A stretch of 64,000 nucleotides of DNA from Streptomyces sp. NBC_00376 (lineage in GTDB: Bacteria > Actinomycetota > Actinomycetes > Streptomycetales > Streptomycetaceae): the NCBI RefSeq assembly GCF_036077095.1, contig NZ_CP107960.1, forward strand, positions 4,898,001-4,962,000. The letters are read 5' to 3'. A model generated the notes under the pieces. That model was not told the DNA's origin, searched no databases, and was given only the letters and a program-made list of their open reading frames with translations. The translations under genes were made by a program, and so were the position numbers. Shown one piece after another: positions 47,036 to 55,522 of this stretch. How positions within the stretch are numbered: position 1 is the stretch's first letter; each line of letters begins with the position of its first letter.

Positions 47036-48229
47036 ATGTCGTATGTAGAGGTGCCGGGGGCGAAGGTTCCCATCCGCATGTGGGCCGACCCGGCCTCGGT
47101 CGAGGACGTCGCGATGCAGCAACTGCGCAATGTTGCCACGCTGCCCTGGATCAAGGGTCTCGCCGTCATGCCGGACGTCCATTTCGGCAAGGGCGCGACG
47201 GTCGGTTCGGTGATCGCGATGCACGGCGCGGTCTGTCCGGCGGCGGTCGGCGTGGACATCGGCTGCGGAATGTCCGCGGTGAAGACCTCGTTGACGGCCA
47301 ATGACCTGCCGGGCGACCTGTCCGGGCTGCGGTCGAGGATCGAGCAGGCCATTCCGGTGGGCCGGGGCATGCATGACGAGGCCGTGGAGCCCGACCGGCT
47401 GTACGGCTTCCGGGCGCCGGGCTGGGACGACTTCTGGGGACGGTTCGACGGCGTGGCCGATGCGGTCAAGTTCCGTCAGGAACGTGCCACGAAGCAGATG
47501 GGGACGCTCGGATCGGGAAACCACTTCATCGAGTTCTGTCTCGACGAGGCGGGTTCGGTCTGGCTGATGCTGCACTCCGGATCGCGGAACATCGGCAAGG
47601 AACTGGCCGACTTCCACATCGGGCAGGCGCAGAAGCTGCCGCACAATCAGGACCTGATCGACCGGGACCTGGCGGTCTTCATCGCCGACACCCCGGAGAT
47701 GGCGGCGTACCGGAACGACCTGTTCTGGGCGCAGGAGTACGCGAAGCACAACCGGGCCATCATGATGGCGCTCTTCCAGAACGTCGTCCGCAAGGAGTTC
47801 AAGAAGGCCAAGGTGACCTTCGAGCCGGTCATCTCCTGCCACCACAACTACGTGGCGGAGGAGCGGTACGAGGGGATGGACCTGCTGGTCACGCGGAAGG
47901 GCGCGATCCGTGCGGGTTCCGGGGACTTCGGGATCATCCCGGGTTCGATGGGCACCGGTTCGTACATCGTGAAGGGGCTCGGGAACGAGAAGTCGTTCAA
48001 CTCGGCCTCGCACGGAGCCGGCCGGAAGATGAGCCGGAACGCCGCGAAGCGGCGCTTCTCGACGCGCGACCTGGAGGATCAGACGCGGGGCGTGGAGTGC
48101 CGTAAGGACTCCGGTGTCGTGGACGAGATCCCGGCCGCGTACAAGCCGATCGAGAAGGTCATCGAGCAGCAGCGGGACCTGGTGGAGGTCGTCGCCAAGC
48201 TCAAGCAGATCGTGTGCGTGAAGGGCTGA
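47036..48229 (+). CDS. rtcB: RNA-splicing ligase RtcB
   Basis: A 397-residue GTP- and Mn(II)-dependent ligase joining 2',3'-cyclic-phosphate and 5'-OH RNA ends, used in RNA repair. It has the metal/catalytic blocks VMPDVHFGKGATVGSVIAM, AVGVDIGCGMSAVKT (metal Cys), LGSGNHFIEFC (substrate), SGSRNIGKELADFH and ISCHHNYVAEE. The guanylylated His lies in NSASHGAGRKMSR. GAGGAA lies five bases before ATG 47036. No rtcA/rtcR is adjacent. The gene is divergent from the lipoprotein genes and convergent with the SDR gene. Confidence 0.96.
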   Translation: MSYVEVPGAKVPIRMWADPASVEDVAMQQLRNVATLPWIKGLAVMPDVHFGKGATVGSVIAMHGAVCPAAVGVDIGCGMSAVKTSLTANDLPGDLSGLRSRIEQAIPVGRGMHDEAVEPDRLYGFRAPGWDDFWGRFDGVADAVKFRQERATKQMGTLGSGNHFIEFCLDEAGSVWLMLHSGSRNIGKELADFHIGQAQKLPHNQDLIDRDLAVFIADTPEMAAYRNDLFWAQEYAKHNRAIMMALFQNVVRKEFKKAKVTFEPVISCHHNYVAEERYEGMDLLVTRKGAIRAGSGDFGIIPGSMGTGSYIVKGLGNEKSFNSASHGAGRKMSRNAAKRRFSTRDLEDQTRGVECRKDSGVVDEIPAAYKPIEKVIEQQRDLVEVVAKLKQIVCVKG

Positions 48230-48255
48230 ATCCAGGCCTTCGGGCACGGGCGGAC

Positions 48256-48296
48256 GAAGGGGCCGGGGACGCGGGTGGTGTGTCCCGGGCCCCTTC
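48256..48296. terminator. Terminator between rtcB and SDR gene
   Basis: GAAGGGGCCGGGGAC (48256-48270) pairs with GTCCCGGGCCCCTTC (48282-48296) with one mismatch and an 11-base loop, between two convergent genes. Confidence 0.75.
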
Positions 48297-48359
48297 CTGC
48301 CTGCCCTTTTCCGGTTCAGTCCGGTCGGGTCGAGGTCGGTCTGGTCGAGTCCGGTCCGG

Positions 48360-49118
48360 TCAGGCGGTGCGGTGGACCTTGGAGTTGGAGGCCTGGGCGC
48401 GGGGGCGGACGACCAGGAGGTCGATGTTGACGTGACTGGGCCGGGTGACGGCCCAGGAGATGGTGTCGGCCACGTCGTCCGCGGTGAGGGGGGCGTCGAC
48501 GCCCGCGTACACCTTGGCGGCCTTCTCGGTGTCGCCGCGGAAGCGGGTGGTGGCGAACTCCTCGGTCTTGACCATGCCGGGGGCGACCTCGATGACGCGG
48601 ACCGGGGTGCCGACGATCTCCAGGCGCAGCGTCTCGGCCAGGACGTGCTCGCCGTGCTTGGCGGCCACGTAACCGCCGCCGCCCTCGTACGTGGAGAGGC
48701 CCGCCGTGGAGGACAGGATCACCACCGTGCCGTCGCCGCTCGCGGTGAGGGCGGGGAGCAGTGCCTGGGTGACGTTGAGCGTGCCGATGACGTTGGTCTC
48801 GTACATCTGGCGCCAGTCCGCGGGGTCGCCGCTGGCGACGGGGTCGGCCCCGAGCGCGCCTCCCGCGTTGTTGACGAGGACGGCGAGGGTGCGGAACGCC
48901 GTGGCGAACTCGTTCACCGCGTCGCGGTCTGTGACGTCCAGCTCGTAGGCCGTGGCCTGGTGGCCCGCCTCGTTGATCTCGGCGGCGAGCGCCTCGATGC
49001 GGTCCTTGCGGCGGGCGGTCACCACGACGCGGTAGCCGGCGGTGGCGAGCTGTCGGGCGGTCGCGGCGCCGATGCCGCTGCTCGCTCCGGTGATGACGGC
49101 AATCGGGGTGGCGGCCAT
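48360..49118 (-). CDS. SDR family oxidoreductase
   Basis: A 252-residue classical short-chain dehydrogenase. It has the nucleotide motif VITGASSGIGAATARQLA (TGxxxGxG), NNAG in LVNNAGGALGADP, catalytic Ser in VILSSTAGLST, and YxxxK in GGYVAAKHGEHVLAETLRLE, then PGMVKTEEF. ARRKDRIEA after the second strand suggests NADP(H) preference. The substrate is unknown. It stands alone on the minus strand between rtcB and the YnfA gene. Confidence 0.92.
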   Translation of the reverse strand: MAATPIAVITGASSGIGAATARQLATAGYRVVVTARRKDRIEALAAEINEAGHQATAYELDVTDRDAVNEFATAFRTLAVLVNNAGGALGADPVASGDPADWRQMYETNVIGTLNVTQALLPALTASGDGTVVILSSTAGLSTYEGGGGYVAAKHGEHVLAETLRLEIVGTPVRVIEVAPGMVKTEEFATTRFRGDTEKAAKVYAGVDAPLTADDVADTISWAVTRPSHVNIDLLVVRPRAQASNSKVHRTA

Positions 49119-49243
49119 GGCGGACTCCTCGGACAGCTGATCGGTACGGGGGTCAGGATAGGCGGGTACGGGGTGGAGCCGGGCGGCGCGGGGTGTGCCG
49201 GGGCGAGGCGGTGCGGGGCACGGTGGGGTGGAGTGGTGCGGGG

Positions 49244-49579
49244 TCAGGAGTTGCGGGGGGCGTACATGATGACCGCCATGCCGGCCAGGCAGATCAGCGC
49301 CCCGATCACGTCCCAGCGGTCGGGGCGGTAGCCGTCGGCGGCCATGCCCCAGACGATCGAACCGGCGACGAAGACCCCGCCGTACGCCGCGAGGATGCGG
49401 CCGAACTCGCCGTCCGGCTGGAGCGTTGCGACGAAGCCGTAGGCACCCAGCGCGATGACGCCCGCCCCGATCCAGATCCAGCCCCGGTGCTCACGCACGC
49501 CCTGCCAGACCAGCCAGGCGCCCCCGATCTCGAAAAGCGCGGCGACGACGAACAGAGCAACGGATCGGGCGATCGACAT
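49244..49579 (-). CDS. YnfA family membrane protein
   Basis: A 111-residue protein with four hydrophobic helices ([85 protein letters not shown]) and the family pattern [17 protein letters not shown] and DRWDVIGA. It is an SMR/YnfA-type inner-membrane protein; some relatives export drugs or cations but most are untested. Full length, with a clean ATG. Confidence 0.92.
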   Translation of the reverse strand: MSIARSVALFVVAALFEIGGAWLVWQGVREHRGWIWIGAGVIALGAYGFVATLQPDGEFGRILAAYGGVFVAGSIVWGMAADGYRPDRWDVIGALICLAGMAVIMYAPRNS

Positions 49580-49669
49580 GGGACAAGGCTGCCATGTGAG
49601 GAGAGAAGCAAGGCGCGCCGAACCAGTCGGTAAATACGGATGATTCGGGGTGATCTGTATCTTCGGGAC

Positions 49670-50209
49670 ATGTTAGTGACACATGGAGCTGCACGGGCCG
49701 TCTCCGCGACGGCGATGTTGGCCGGGAGCGTGGTGCTGGCGGCGGGGGTGGGGGCCGCGGCCGCTGCGCCCTCCGGCCTCCCCGAGCCCTCCGGTCTTCC
49801 CGGCCCCTTCGCGGTCATTGCGCCTGAGGCCGATGTGGCGCACCACGGGCATGTCCTGCTGTGGGGGGCGGGGCTCAAGGTCCGGGTGCGGACCGAGAAC
49901 CACGGCCCGATGAACCTGGCGGGTGTGACCGTGCGGGTGCGGACGTCGGTGGCGCTCGCCGGACAGCAGGAACTTCCGCAGAGCTGTCTGCAGGCCGACC
50001 GGTGGACCGTGCTGTGCCGGACCGGCGGCCTGCGCGCCGACGGGGCGCAGGAGCGGCGGCTCGCCCTCGAACTGCGGCTTGCGGCACGGCCGGACGAGGT
50101 CGTCGTGCGGGTCGACACGCTGTGGAACGGCGGAGCGACCGACCGGAACCCCGGGAACAACGACCACGAGGTGCTGGCCCCGGCCACCGGGGACGAGTAC
50201 GTGTTCTGA
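49670..50209 (+). CDS. Secreted hypothetical protein with a TTA second codon
   Basis: A 179-residue exported protein. The N-terminal signal is [20 protein letters not shown] followed by [13 protein letters not shown], with cleavage likely after AAA. The mature part resembles a beta-sandwich/CARDB-like domain ([54 protein letters not shown]). The second codon is TTA (49673-49675), the rare leucine codon read by bldA tRNA, so translation should depend on developmental stage. ATG 49670 is preferred because it starts the signal peptide; ATG 49640 would add ten residues. Confidence 0.72.
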   Translation: MLVTHGAARAVSATAMLAGSVVLAAGVGAAAAAPSGLPEPSGLPGPFAVIAPEADVAHHGHVLLWGAGLKVRVRTENHGPMNLAGVTVRVRTSVALAGQQELPQSCLQADRWTVLCRTGGLRADGAQERRLALELRLAARPDEVVVRVDTLWNGGATDRNPGNNDHEVLAPATGDEYVF

Positions 50210-50306
50210 GCCCGGGCCGGCGGGGCCGGTGAGGCGGGACCCGCGCTCATCGGCTCCGACGGGGTGGGTGCCGCGCCCACCGGGGCGGGCGGGGTGGGTG
50301 CCGGGC

Positions 50307-51764
50307 TCATCGGGTGAGTGCGGCCTGCAGGGCCGCCGAGTCGGGGTGGTCGCTCGCCCAGGCGATGTAGCCGTCGGGGCGGACGAGCAGGGTGGTGGTG
50401 CGGTCGCCCTGCCAGTGGGCGTGCACCAGTGGGGCCGGTGATGCCGGAATGGCGGCGCCGGTGGGGGTGACCAGGACGAACGTGCCGTCGCGCAACAGCT
50501 GGTGCAGGCGGCCCTCGCGCAGGCTCAGGTCGGGGGCGCGCTTCGCGGTCAGGGGGTGTGCGCCGCGCGGGGCCCGGTAGGCGATGGCGATGCCGGAGAC
50601 CATGCCGATGGCCTTGTCGGAGGCGGGCCGGACGGTGGCCAGTGTTCTGGCCACCAGGGTCCTGACCGTCCGCTGGAGCGGGGTGCGGGCCATGGCGAGG
50701 CGGACGAGCGCGCCGCTGGTGCGGAGCACGGTCGCGCCGACCGGGTGCCGTTCGGCGTGATAGCTGTCGAGGAGCGCCTCCGGGTCGGCCGTGTGCCCCC
50801 GCAGTACGGCGGCGAGCTTCCAGGAGAGGTTCGCGGCGTCCTGGAGGCCGGTGTTCATGCCCTGACCGCCCGCCGGGGAGTGGACGTGGGCGGCGTCCCC
50901 GGCGAGGAAGACCCGGCCGGTCCGGTAGGACGGCACCTGGCGTTCGTCGCTGTGGAAGCGGGAGATCCAGCGGGCGTCGTACATGCCGAAGTCGGAGCCG
51001 AGGGCGACGCGGCAGATCTCGCGCAGCTCGTCGAGGTCGACGGGGTCGCTGTCGGCGGCCTGGCGCCCGCGGTGCCACCCCATCACGCGGTACCAGCCGT
51101 CGCCGAAGGGAGCGATGAAGGCGAAGGCGTCTCCGCCGCCGCTGACCGTCAGGATGTCGGAGGGCTTCTCGGCGAGCCGGACGTCGGCGAGGACGATCGA
51201 CCGGATCACGGATTTGCCGGGGAAGGGGAGCCCGAGCGCATGGCGCACGGGGCTGCGCATCCCGTCGGTACCGACGAGGTAGCGGGCGGCGAGGGTCGTC
51301 CGGCTGCCGTCCGGCTCGCGCAGTTCGGCGGTGACGGATTGCGATGCGGGGCTCTGGTGGAGCGTGGTCAGCTCCGTGTCGTGCCGGAAGTGGACGCCGG
51401 CGGTGCGGGCCCGGCGCTCCAGCAGGCGCTCCACCTCGTACTGCGGGGTGATCAGCACGAACGGGAAGCGCGTGTGCAGCCGGGAGAGGTCGAGCGAGAG
51501 CTTTCCGAAGAAGCGCAGGGAGGTGAGGGGCGTGCCCGTCCTGATCAGCTCGTCGGCCAGGCCGCGGCTGTCGAGCAGTTCGAGCGTGCGGGCGTGTACG
51601 GCGAAGGCGCGCGTCATGTTGCTGGTCCGGCTCGGGCGGCGCTCCACGAGCGTGACGGAGACGCCCTGGGCTGCGAGATCCCCTGCCAGCAGCAGGCCGG
51701 TGGGGCCCGCGCCCACGATGAGTACGTCGACGGTCTCGGGTGCGGTGCTCGGGGTGGTGGTCAT
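50307..51764 (-). CDS. FAD-dependent aromatic-ring monooxygenase (PheA/TfdB family)
   Basis: A 485-residue flavoprotein hydroxylase. It has the FAD dinucleotide motif VDVLIVGAGPTGLLLAGDLA at residues 11-30, the middle DG motif in RYLVGTDGMRSPVRHALG and the FAD-phosphate/GD motif FLAGDAAHVHSPAGGQGMNTGLQDAANLSWKL. Such enzymes use NAD(P)H and oxygen to hydroxylate phenols or polyketides. No polyketide synthase is nearby. It starts at ATG 51764 with GGAGGC upstream and diverges from a TetR gene across an operator-like array, so it is probably the TetR target. Confidence 0.92.
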   Translation of the reverse strand: MTTTPSTAPETVDVLIVGAGPTGLLLAGDLAAQGVSVTLVERRPSRTSNMTRAFAVHARTLELLDSRGLADELIRTGTPLTSLRFFGKLSLDLSRLHTRFPFVLITPQYEVERLLERRARTAGVHFRHDTELTTLHQSPASQSVTAELREPDGSRTTLAARYLVGTDGMRSPVRHALGLPFPGKSVIRSIVLADVRLAEKPSDILTVSGGGDAFAFIAPFGDGWYRVMGWHRGRQAADSDPVDLDELREICRVALGSDFGMYDARWISRFHSDERQVPSYRTGRVFLAGDAAHVHSPAGGQGMNTGLQDAANLSWKLAAVLRGHTADPEALLDSYHAERHPVGATVLRTSGALVRLAMARTPLQRTVRTLVARTLATVRPASDKAIGMVSGIAIAYRAPRGAHPLTAKRAPDLSLREGRLHQLLRDGTFVLVTPTGAAIPASPAPLVHAHWQGDRTTTLLVRPDGYIAWASDHPDSAALQAALTR

Positions 51765-51811
51765 GGCTGCCTCCTGGGCCCGTCCATCAGCTGTCACCTT
51801 CGCGCCGACGC

Positions 51812-51903
51812 ATGTTGGTCAACGAACGTTGGTCAACGCTTGTTGGCAACGGTAGCTCCGGTGCGACTGGCGTGTCAACGGTTGTTGGCCTACAGTTGTT
51901 GGC
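51812..51903. promoter_or_regulatory. 14-base periodic GTTGGTCAAC operator-like array
   Basis: Three units with period 14 (GTTGGTCAAC at 51814 and 51828, GTTGGCAAC at 51842) are followed by GTTGTTGGC at 51881 and 51895, again 14 apart. GTTG/CAAC makes each of the first three a palindrome. The last copy touches the tetR start codon. It lies between divergent FAD-monooxygenase and TetR genes, so it is most likely the TetR binding region. Confidence 0.7.
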
Positions 51904-52476
51904 ATGACAGAGCCCGTCGCCGCGCCCCGCCGTTCGGATGCCACCAAGGCCGCGATCCTCGATGCCGCGCGCGAGCGGTTCGCCGCCGACGGGTACGAGC
52001 GCGCGACCATCCGTGCCATCGCCCGTGACGCGAACATCGACCCGTCGATGGTCATGCGCTACTACGGCAACAAGGAGGGGCTCTTCGTCGCCGCCTCCGC
52101 GATCGACCTGCGGATACCCGACCTGGGGGCGATGCCGGGCAAGCACGTGGGTGCGGTGCTCGTCGGGCATTTCCTGGACCGCTGGGAGGGCGACGACGTC
52201 CTCACGGGCATGCTCAGGGTCAGCGTCACCAACGAAGCGGGCGCGGAGCGGATGAGGGCGATCTTCGCCGGGCAGATCGGCGCGGTCACGACCGGGGTCT
52301 GCCCCGTCCCGGCCGAAGCGGCCCGCCGTGCGGTGCTCGTCGCCTCGCAGATACTGGGGATGGCGCTCGCGCGCTACGTGCTTCGGTTCGGGCCCGCCGT
52401 CGAGATGTCGCGCGAGGAAGTGATCGCCTGGCTCGCGCCCACCGTCCAGCGCTACCTGACCGCCGAGAAGCCGTAG
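51904..52476 (+). CDS. TetR/AcrR family transcriptional regulator
   Basis: A 190-residue repressor. The N-terminal HTH (about residues 14-60) reads KAAILDAARERFAADGYERATIRAIARDANIDPSMVMRYYGNKEGLF. The rest is a helical ligand-binding and dimerisation domain ending WLAPTVQRYLTAEK. It is divergent from the FAD-monooxygenase gene with a 14-base periodic array between the starts. The likely role is ligand-responsive control of the monooxygenase and of itself (inference). Confidence 0.92.
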   Translation: MTEPVAAPRRSDATKAAILDAARERFAADGYERATIRAIARDANIDPSMVMRYYGNKEGLFVAASAIDLRIPDLGAMPGKHVGAVLVGHFLDRWEGDDVLTGMLRVSVTNEAGAERMRAIFAGQIGAVTTGVCPVPAEAARRAVLVASQILGMALARYVLRFGPAVEMSREEVIAWLAPTVQRYLTAEKP

Positions 52477-52593
52477 CCCGAGCGGGCAGGCCGGGCCGGG
52501 CCCGCCGGGCCGGGGCCGGTCAGACCGAGGCCGGCTCGACGGGGGCCGGTTCGGCCGGTCGGTCAGGCGTTGTCTGCTTCGTACACTCTCTGC

Positions 52594-53082
52594 ATGTCGC
52601 AGAAGTCCCAGCCCGGCCGCGGTGCGCTGATGGCCGAGCTGACCGTCGAGTCACGCCGCTACATGGCCGCCTACGCGCTCTTCAACCAGGCCGTCGCGGA
52701 CCATCTGCGGCTCCACCCGACCGATCTCCAGTGCCTCAACCTGCTCGGCCTGGAGGCGGGGCCGGTCACCACGGGCCGTGTCGCGGAGCTGACCGGGCTG
52801 ACCACTGGGTCGGCGACCCGGCTGGTCGACCGGCTGGAGCGGGGCGGGTACGTGAGGCGCGAGCGGGACACCGCCGACCGCCGACGGGTGCTCGTCGCGA
52901 CCGTGCCGGAGCGGATGGCGGAGATCGGTGCGGTGTGGGAGCGGCTGAACGGGGCCTGGGCGGCGATGTTCGAGGCGTACGACGACGAAGAAGTGGCCCT
53001 GCTCATCACCCACATGCGGCGGACGGTCGAGCTGAGCGCACTGCAGGTCGAGGCATTGCGGCAGGCCGACGGCGGCACGTGA
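52594..53082 (+). CDS. MarR family transcriptional regulator
   Basis: A 162-residue winged-helix regulator. It has the dimerisation helix VESRRYMAAYALFNQAVADHL, the HTH TTGRVAELTGLTTGSATRLVDRLERGGYV, the wing with RERDTADRRRVLVATVPE, and C-terminal helices. ATG 52594 (MSQKSQPGRG) is chosen over an upstream TTG. It lies 117 bases downstream of the TetR gene on the same strand. Its ligand and targets are unknown. Confidence 0.92.
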   Translation: MSQKSQPGRGALMAELTVESRRYMAAYALFNQAVADHLRLHPTDLQCLNLLGLEAGPVTTGRVAELTGLTTGSATRLVDRLERGGYVRRERDTADRRRVLVATVPERMAEIGAVWERLNGAWAAMFEAYDDEEVALLITHMRRTVELSALQVEALRQADGGT

Positions 53083-53097
53083 CGGCCGGCTCCGGGT

Positions 53098-53841
53098 CTA
53101 CGTACCGTCCGCCGACGTGGGCGCGAATTCCTGGAGGGCCTTCGTGACGATCGCTTCCAGATGCGAATGGTGGGCGCCCCGCCAGTAGACACGGTCGCAC
53201 TCCGTGCACTGCGCGAAGACGTCGTACGAGTGCCGGGTGCCGTGTTCCAACTGGTCACTGACCGTGTCCTTGTCGGCCTCCTTCAGCGGGCCGTTGCAGG
53301 CGGTGCACCTGGTCCAGGGCGCGAGGCGCGGGGCGAACCGCTCCAGCACATCGCGGAGTTGCTCCTCCGGGCGGTCGCTGTAGACGTACGCCCCGGCCCA
53401 GATCTCCCGCCGGTGCAGCAGGCCGCGGTCCCGCGACAGCAGTACGCGCCGCTCCTGCGCCGACCGGGCGGCCAGCGCGGGATCGCCGATGTCCTCGCTC
53501 TCGTACGCCGCGTCGACCCCCAGCAGCCGCAGCCGCCGGGCGAGCGTGCCGAGGTGCACGTCGAGCAGGAACCGCAAGGGCGCGCCCGGGACCTGCTGGG
53601 GGCGTTCCACGGCACGCACCTCGACCAGTTCACCGGCCCCCGGGATGTGCGAGACCGGTACGGACCGGCCGTCGACCAGGATCTGTCCGGCCTCGGTGAG
53701 CGGGATGCCGAGCGATTCCACGACATGGCCGAGGGTGGAGGCGCCGTCCGTGGTCACGGCCGTGCGCCCCCGGCGGCGTTCATGCGCGACGAAGAGCCGC
53801 AGCTCGGGGGCGACTTCGAGGTGGATCTCCGGTCCGTTCAC
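53098..53841 (-). CDS. Mut7-C RNase domain protein with ubiquitin-like N terminus
   Basis: A 247-residue protein. Residues about 5-80 are a ThiS/MoaD-like ubiquitin-fold domain (HLEVAPELRLFVAHERRRG; ILVDGRSVPVSHIPGAGELVEV). Residues about 90-240 form the Mut7-C PIN-like nuclease domain (PLRFLLDVHLGTLARRLRLLGVDA, RVLLSRDRGLLHRR) with the zinc-ribbon Cys in RCTACNGPL and AQCTECDRVYWRG. The putative role is RNA cleavage, as in eukaryotic Mut-7; bacterial members are uncharacterised. It is convergent with the MarR gene. Confidence 0.88.
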   Translation of the reverse strand: MNGPEIHLEVAPELRLFVAHERRRGRTAVTTDGASTLGHVVESLGIPLTEAGQILVDGRSVPVSHIPGAGELVEVRAVERPQQVPGAPLRFLLDVHLGTLARRLRLLGVDAAYESEDIGDPALAARSAQERRVLLSRDRGLLHRREIWAGAYVYSDRPEEQLRDVLERFAPRLAPWTRCTACNGPLKEADKDTVSDQLEHGTRHSYDVFAQCTECDRVYWRGAHHSHLEAIVTKALQEFAPTSADGT

Positions 53842-53927
53842 TCCGCCAGGATGTCATCGGCCGGGTGCGCCAGCCAGGGGGTTTCGGTTGTCGGGGTGAG
53901 CCGGACGCGTACCCGGCGGGCGAGGGC

Positions 53928-54782
53928 TCAGGGGCGGAAGGCGGCGGCGTTCTCCTCGGCCCAGGCGGCGAAGGTGCGGGCCGGGTGGCCGGTCAGCTTC
54001 TCGACGTCGCCGGTCACCTCGTCCGGGATGCCGTCCGAAGCGGCCGTGTACGCGAGCAGCGCGTCGGCGAACGCCTCGGGCACGAAGCCGGCGACGGACT
54101 TCTTCCAGGCCGCCCCGGTCACGGTGTTGATGGCGATGGGGCGCCCGGACGCCGCCGCCAGCAGGCCGACCTGCTCGGCGGCGGTGAGCGATTCGGGGCC
54201 GGTCAGGTGGTACGCCTCGCCCTGGAGGCGAGGGTCGGTGAGCACGGCGAGGGCGGCCTCGGCGATGTCCGTCGCGTCGATGGGGCTGGTGTGGCTGTTG
54301 GGGTAGGGGAGGTCGACGGTGCCATGGGCCCGTACCGACTGCGCCCACTGGTACGCGTTGGAGGCGAAGGCCCCTGGGCGCAGCAGCGTCGTGGTGAGGG
54401 GTGAGGCGAGCAGGGCCTGCTCCACCGCGTGGTGGGAGGCCGCGATCGGGTTGTCCTGGGGGTCCGGGGCCAGGACCGAGCTGGAGGAGAGCAGCACGAC
54501 GTGGCCGACCCCGGCCGTCTCGGCCGCCGACAGGAAGGCGTCGATGCCGGACGGCTCGGCGTAGAGGAAGACGGAATCGACGCCGTCCAGAGCGGCTTCG
54601 AAGGTGGCCGGGTCGCCGAGGTCGCAGGCCACGACGGGTACACCGGCGGGCAGTGCGGTGGCCGTGGCGGCGAGGTCCTCGGGGGTGCGTGAGGCGGCGC
54701 GGACGGCGTGGCCGTCGCGGTGCAGCAGCGAGACGAGCGTGGAGCCGATACGGCCCCGGCATCCGGTGACGAGAGTGAGCAT
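53928..54782 (-). CDS. NmrA-like NAD(P)-binding protein
   Basis: A 284-residue atypical SDR. It starts MLTLVTGCRGRIGSTLVSLL (GxxGxxG), with VVACDLGDPATFEAALDGVDSVFL, LLSSSSVLAPD and the NmrA-like segment TLLRPGAFASNAYQWAQSV. The YxxxK catalytic pair is absent, as usual in this family of redox sensors/quinone reductases. ATG 54782 is chosen; an extension through the repeat array upstream would be Pro/Cys/His-rich and non-conserved-looking. The gene has an unusual palindrome array just upstream. Confidence 0.87.
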   Translation of the reverse strand: MLTLVTGCRGRIGSTLVSLLHRDGHAVRAASRTPEDLAATATALPAGVPVVACDLGDPATFEAALDGVDSVFLYAEPSGIDAFLSAAETAGVGHVVLLSSSSVLAPDPQDNPIAASHHAVEQALLASPLTTTLLRPGAFASNAYQWAQSVRAHGTVDLPYPNSHTSPIDATDIAEAALAVLTDPRLQGEAYHLTGPESLTAAEQVGLLAAASGRPIAINTVTGAAWKKSVAGFVPEAFADALLAYTAASDGIPDEVTGDVEKLTGHPARTFAAWAEENAAAFRP

Positions 54783-54806
54783 GGTGGAGGGGTCCCCTCT
54801 GCAGGT

Positions 54807-54904
54807 GCAGATATGGCAGATCCGTGGATCCGCAGGCAGGGCAAATCTGCGGCATGGCGGGTCTGCGGGCATGGCAGATCCGCAGGAATGGCGGATATGC
54901 GACT
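54807..54904. repeat. Array of about 17-base palindromic units upstream of the NmrA-like gene
   Basis: The core GCRGATCYGC or close variants occur at 54816, 54824, 54841, 54857, 54874 and 54891. The last three are units of exactly 17 bases beginning ATGGC (54854-54870, 54871-54887, 54888-54904). Each core is a near-palindrome, and the array lies 34-122 bases upstream of the start codon. It resembles an iterated operator for a cooperative regulator; no neighbouring regulator is obviously dedicated to it. Confidence 0.72.
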
Positions 54905-54959
54905 GTGTCACGAATAAGCTGCGTGACGCAGATAAATATCCAGGGGTGGGACCGGCCCG

Positions 54960-55487
54960 TCAAACGTTTTCGAGGTCGAGTCGCCAGTCGTTCGTCAGCA
55001 GTACATGGCCGGGCGGGTACTCGAAGTCGCATTCGCCGAGGAGGGTGAAGCCCGCCTTGCGGCACACCGCGTTCGAAGCGCCGTTCCCCACGGACGGATA
55101 GGCGTGCAGGAAACGGTGCTTGTGCTCGGCGCGGGCCTGTTCGGCGACGGCCGTCGTCGCGGCCGTGGCGATGCCCAGCCCCTGGAATTCGGGGAGGACG
55201 GCCCACCCCGTCTCGTACACCTCCTGGCCCTGCCAGGTGCGCTCCCAGAAGCCGATCGTGCCCACGGCGCCGGCCCCGTCCGTCAGGGCGATGCGGAACA
55301 TCCTGCCCCGGCCCGTGCGGTCCGCGCTCAGCTCCACGTAGCGCTCGTGACGCGCTATGAGCTGTTCCTCCGTCTCGGGGCCGCCCAAGTGGTCCATCAA
55401 CTCGGGCGCGTTGGCACGGCGGAGCAGCTCCAGGTCGGCATCCGACCAGGCCTCGATCCGTACGGACGACGAAGCGGTGCGTTCCAT
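54960..55487 (-). CDS. GNAT family N-acetyltransferase (RimJ/RimL-like)
   Basis: A 175-residue acetyltransferase. It has the acetyl-CoA motif VLPEFQGLGIATAATTAVAEQA (QGLGIA), the preceding strand YETGWAVLPE and motif B VGNGASNAVCRKAGFTLLGE, the layout of ribosomal-protein-alanine-type GNATs. ATG 55487 (MERTASSSVRIEAW) is chosen. It is transcribed toward the repeat array upstream of the NmrA-like gene. The substrate is unknown. Confidence 0.9.
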   Translation of the reverse strand: MERTASSSVRIEAWSDADLELLRRANAPELMDHLGGPETEEQLIARHERYVELSADRTGRGRMFRIALTDGAGAVGTIGFWERTWQGQEVYETGWAVLPEFQGLGIATAATTAVAEQARAEHKHRFLHAYPSVGNGASNAVCRKAGFTLLGECDFEYPPGHVLLTNDWRLDLENV

Positions 55488-55522
55488 ACCGGAACTGTAG
55501 GACGCGGCACTGACAACCGGGG

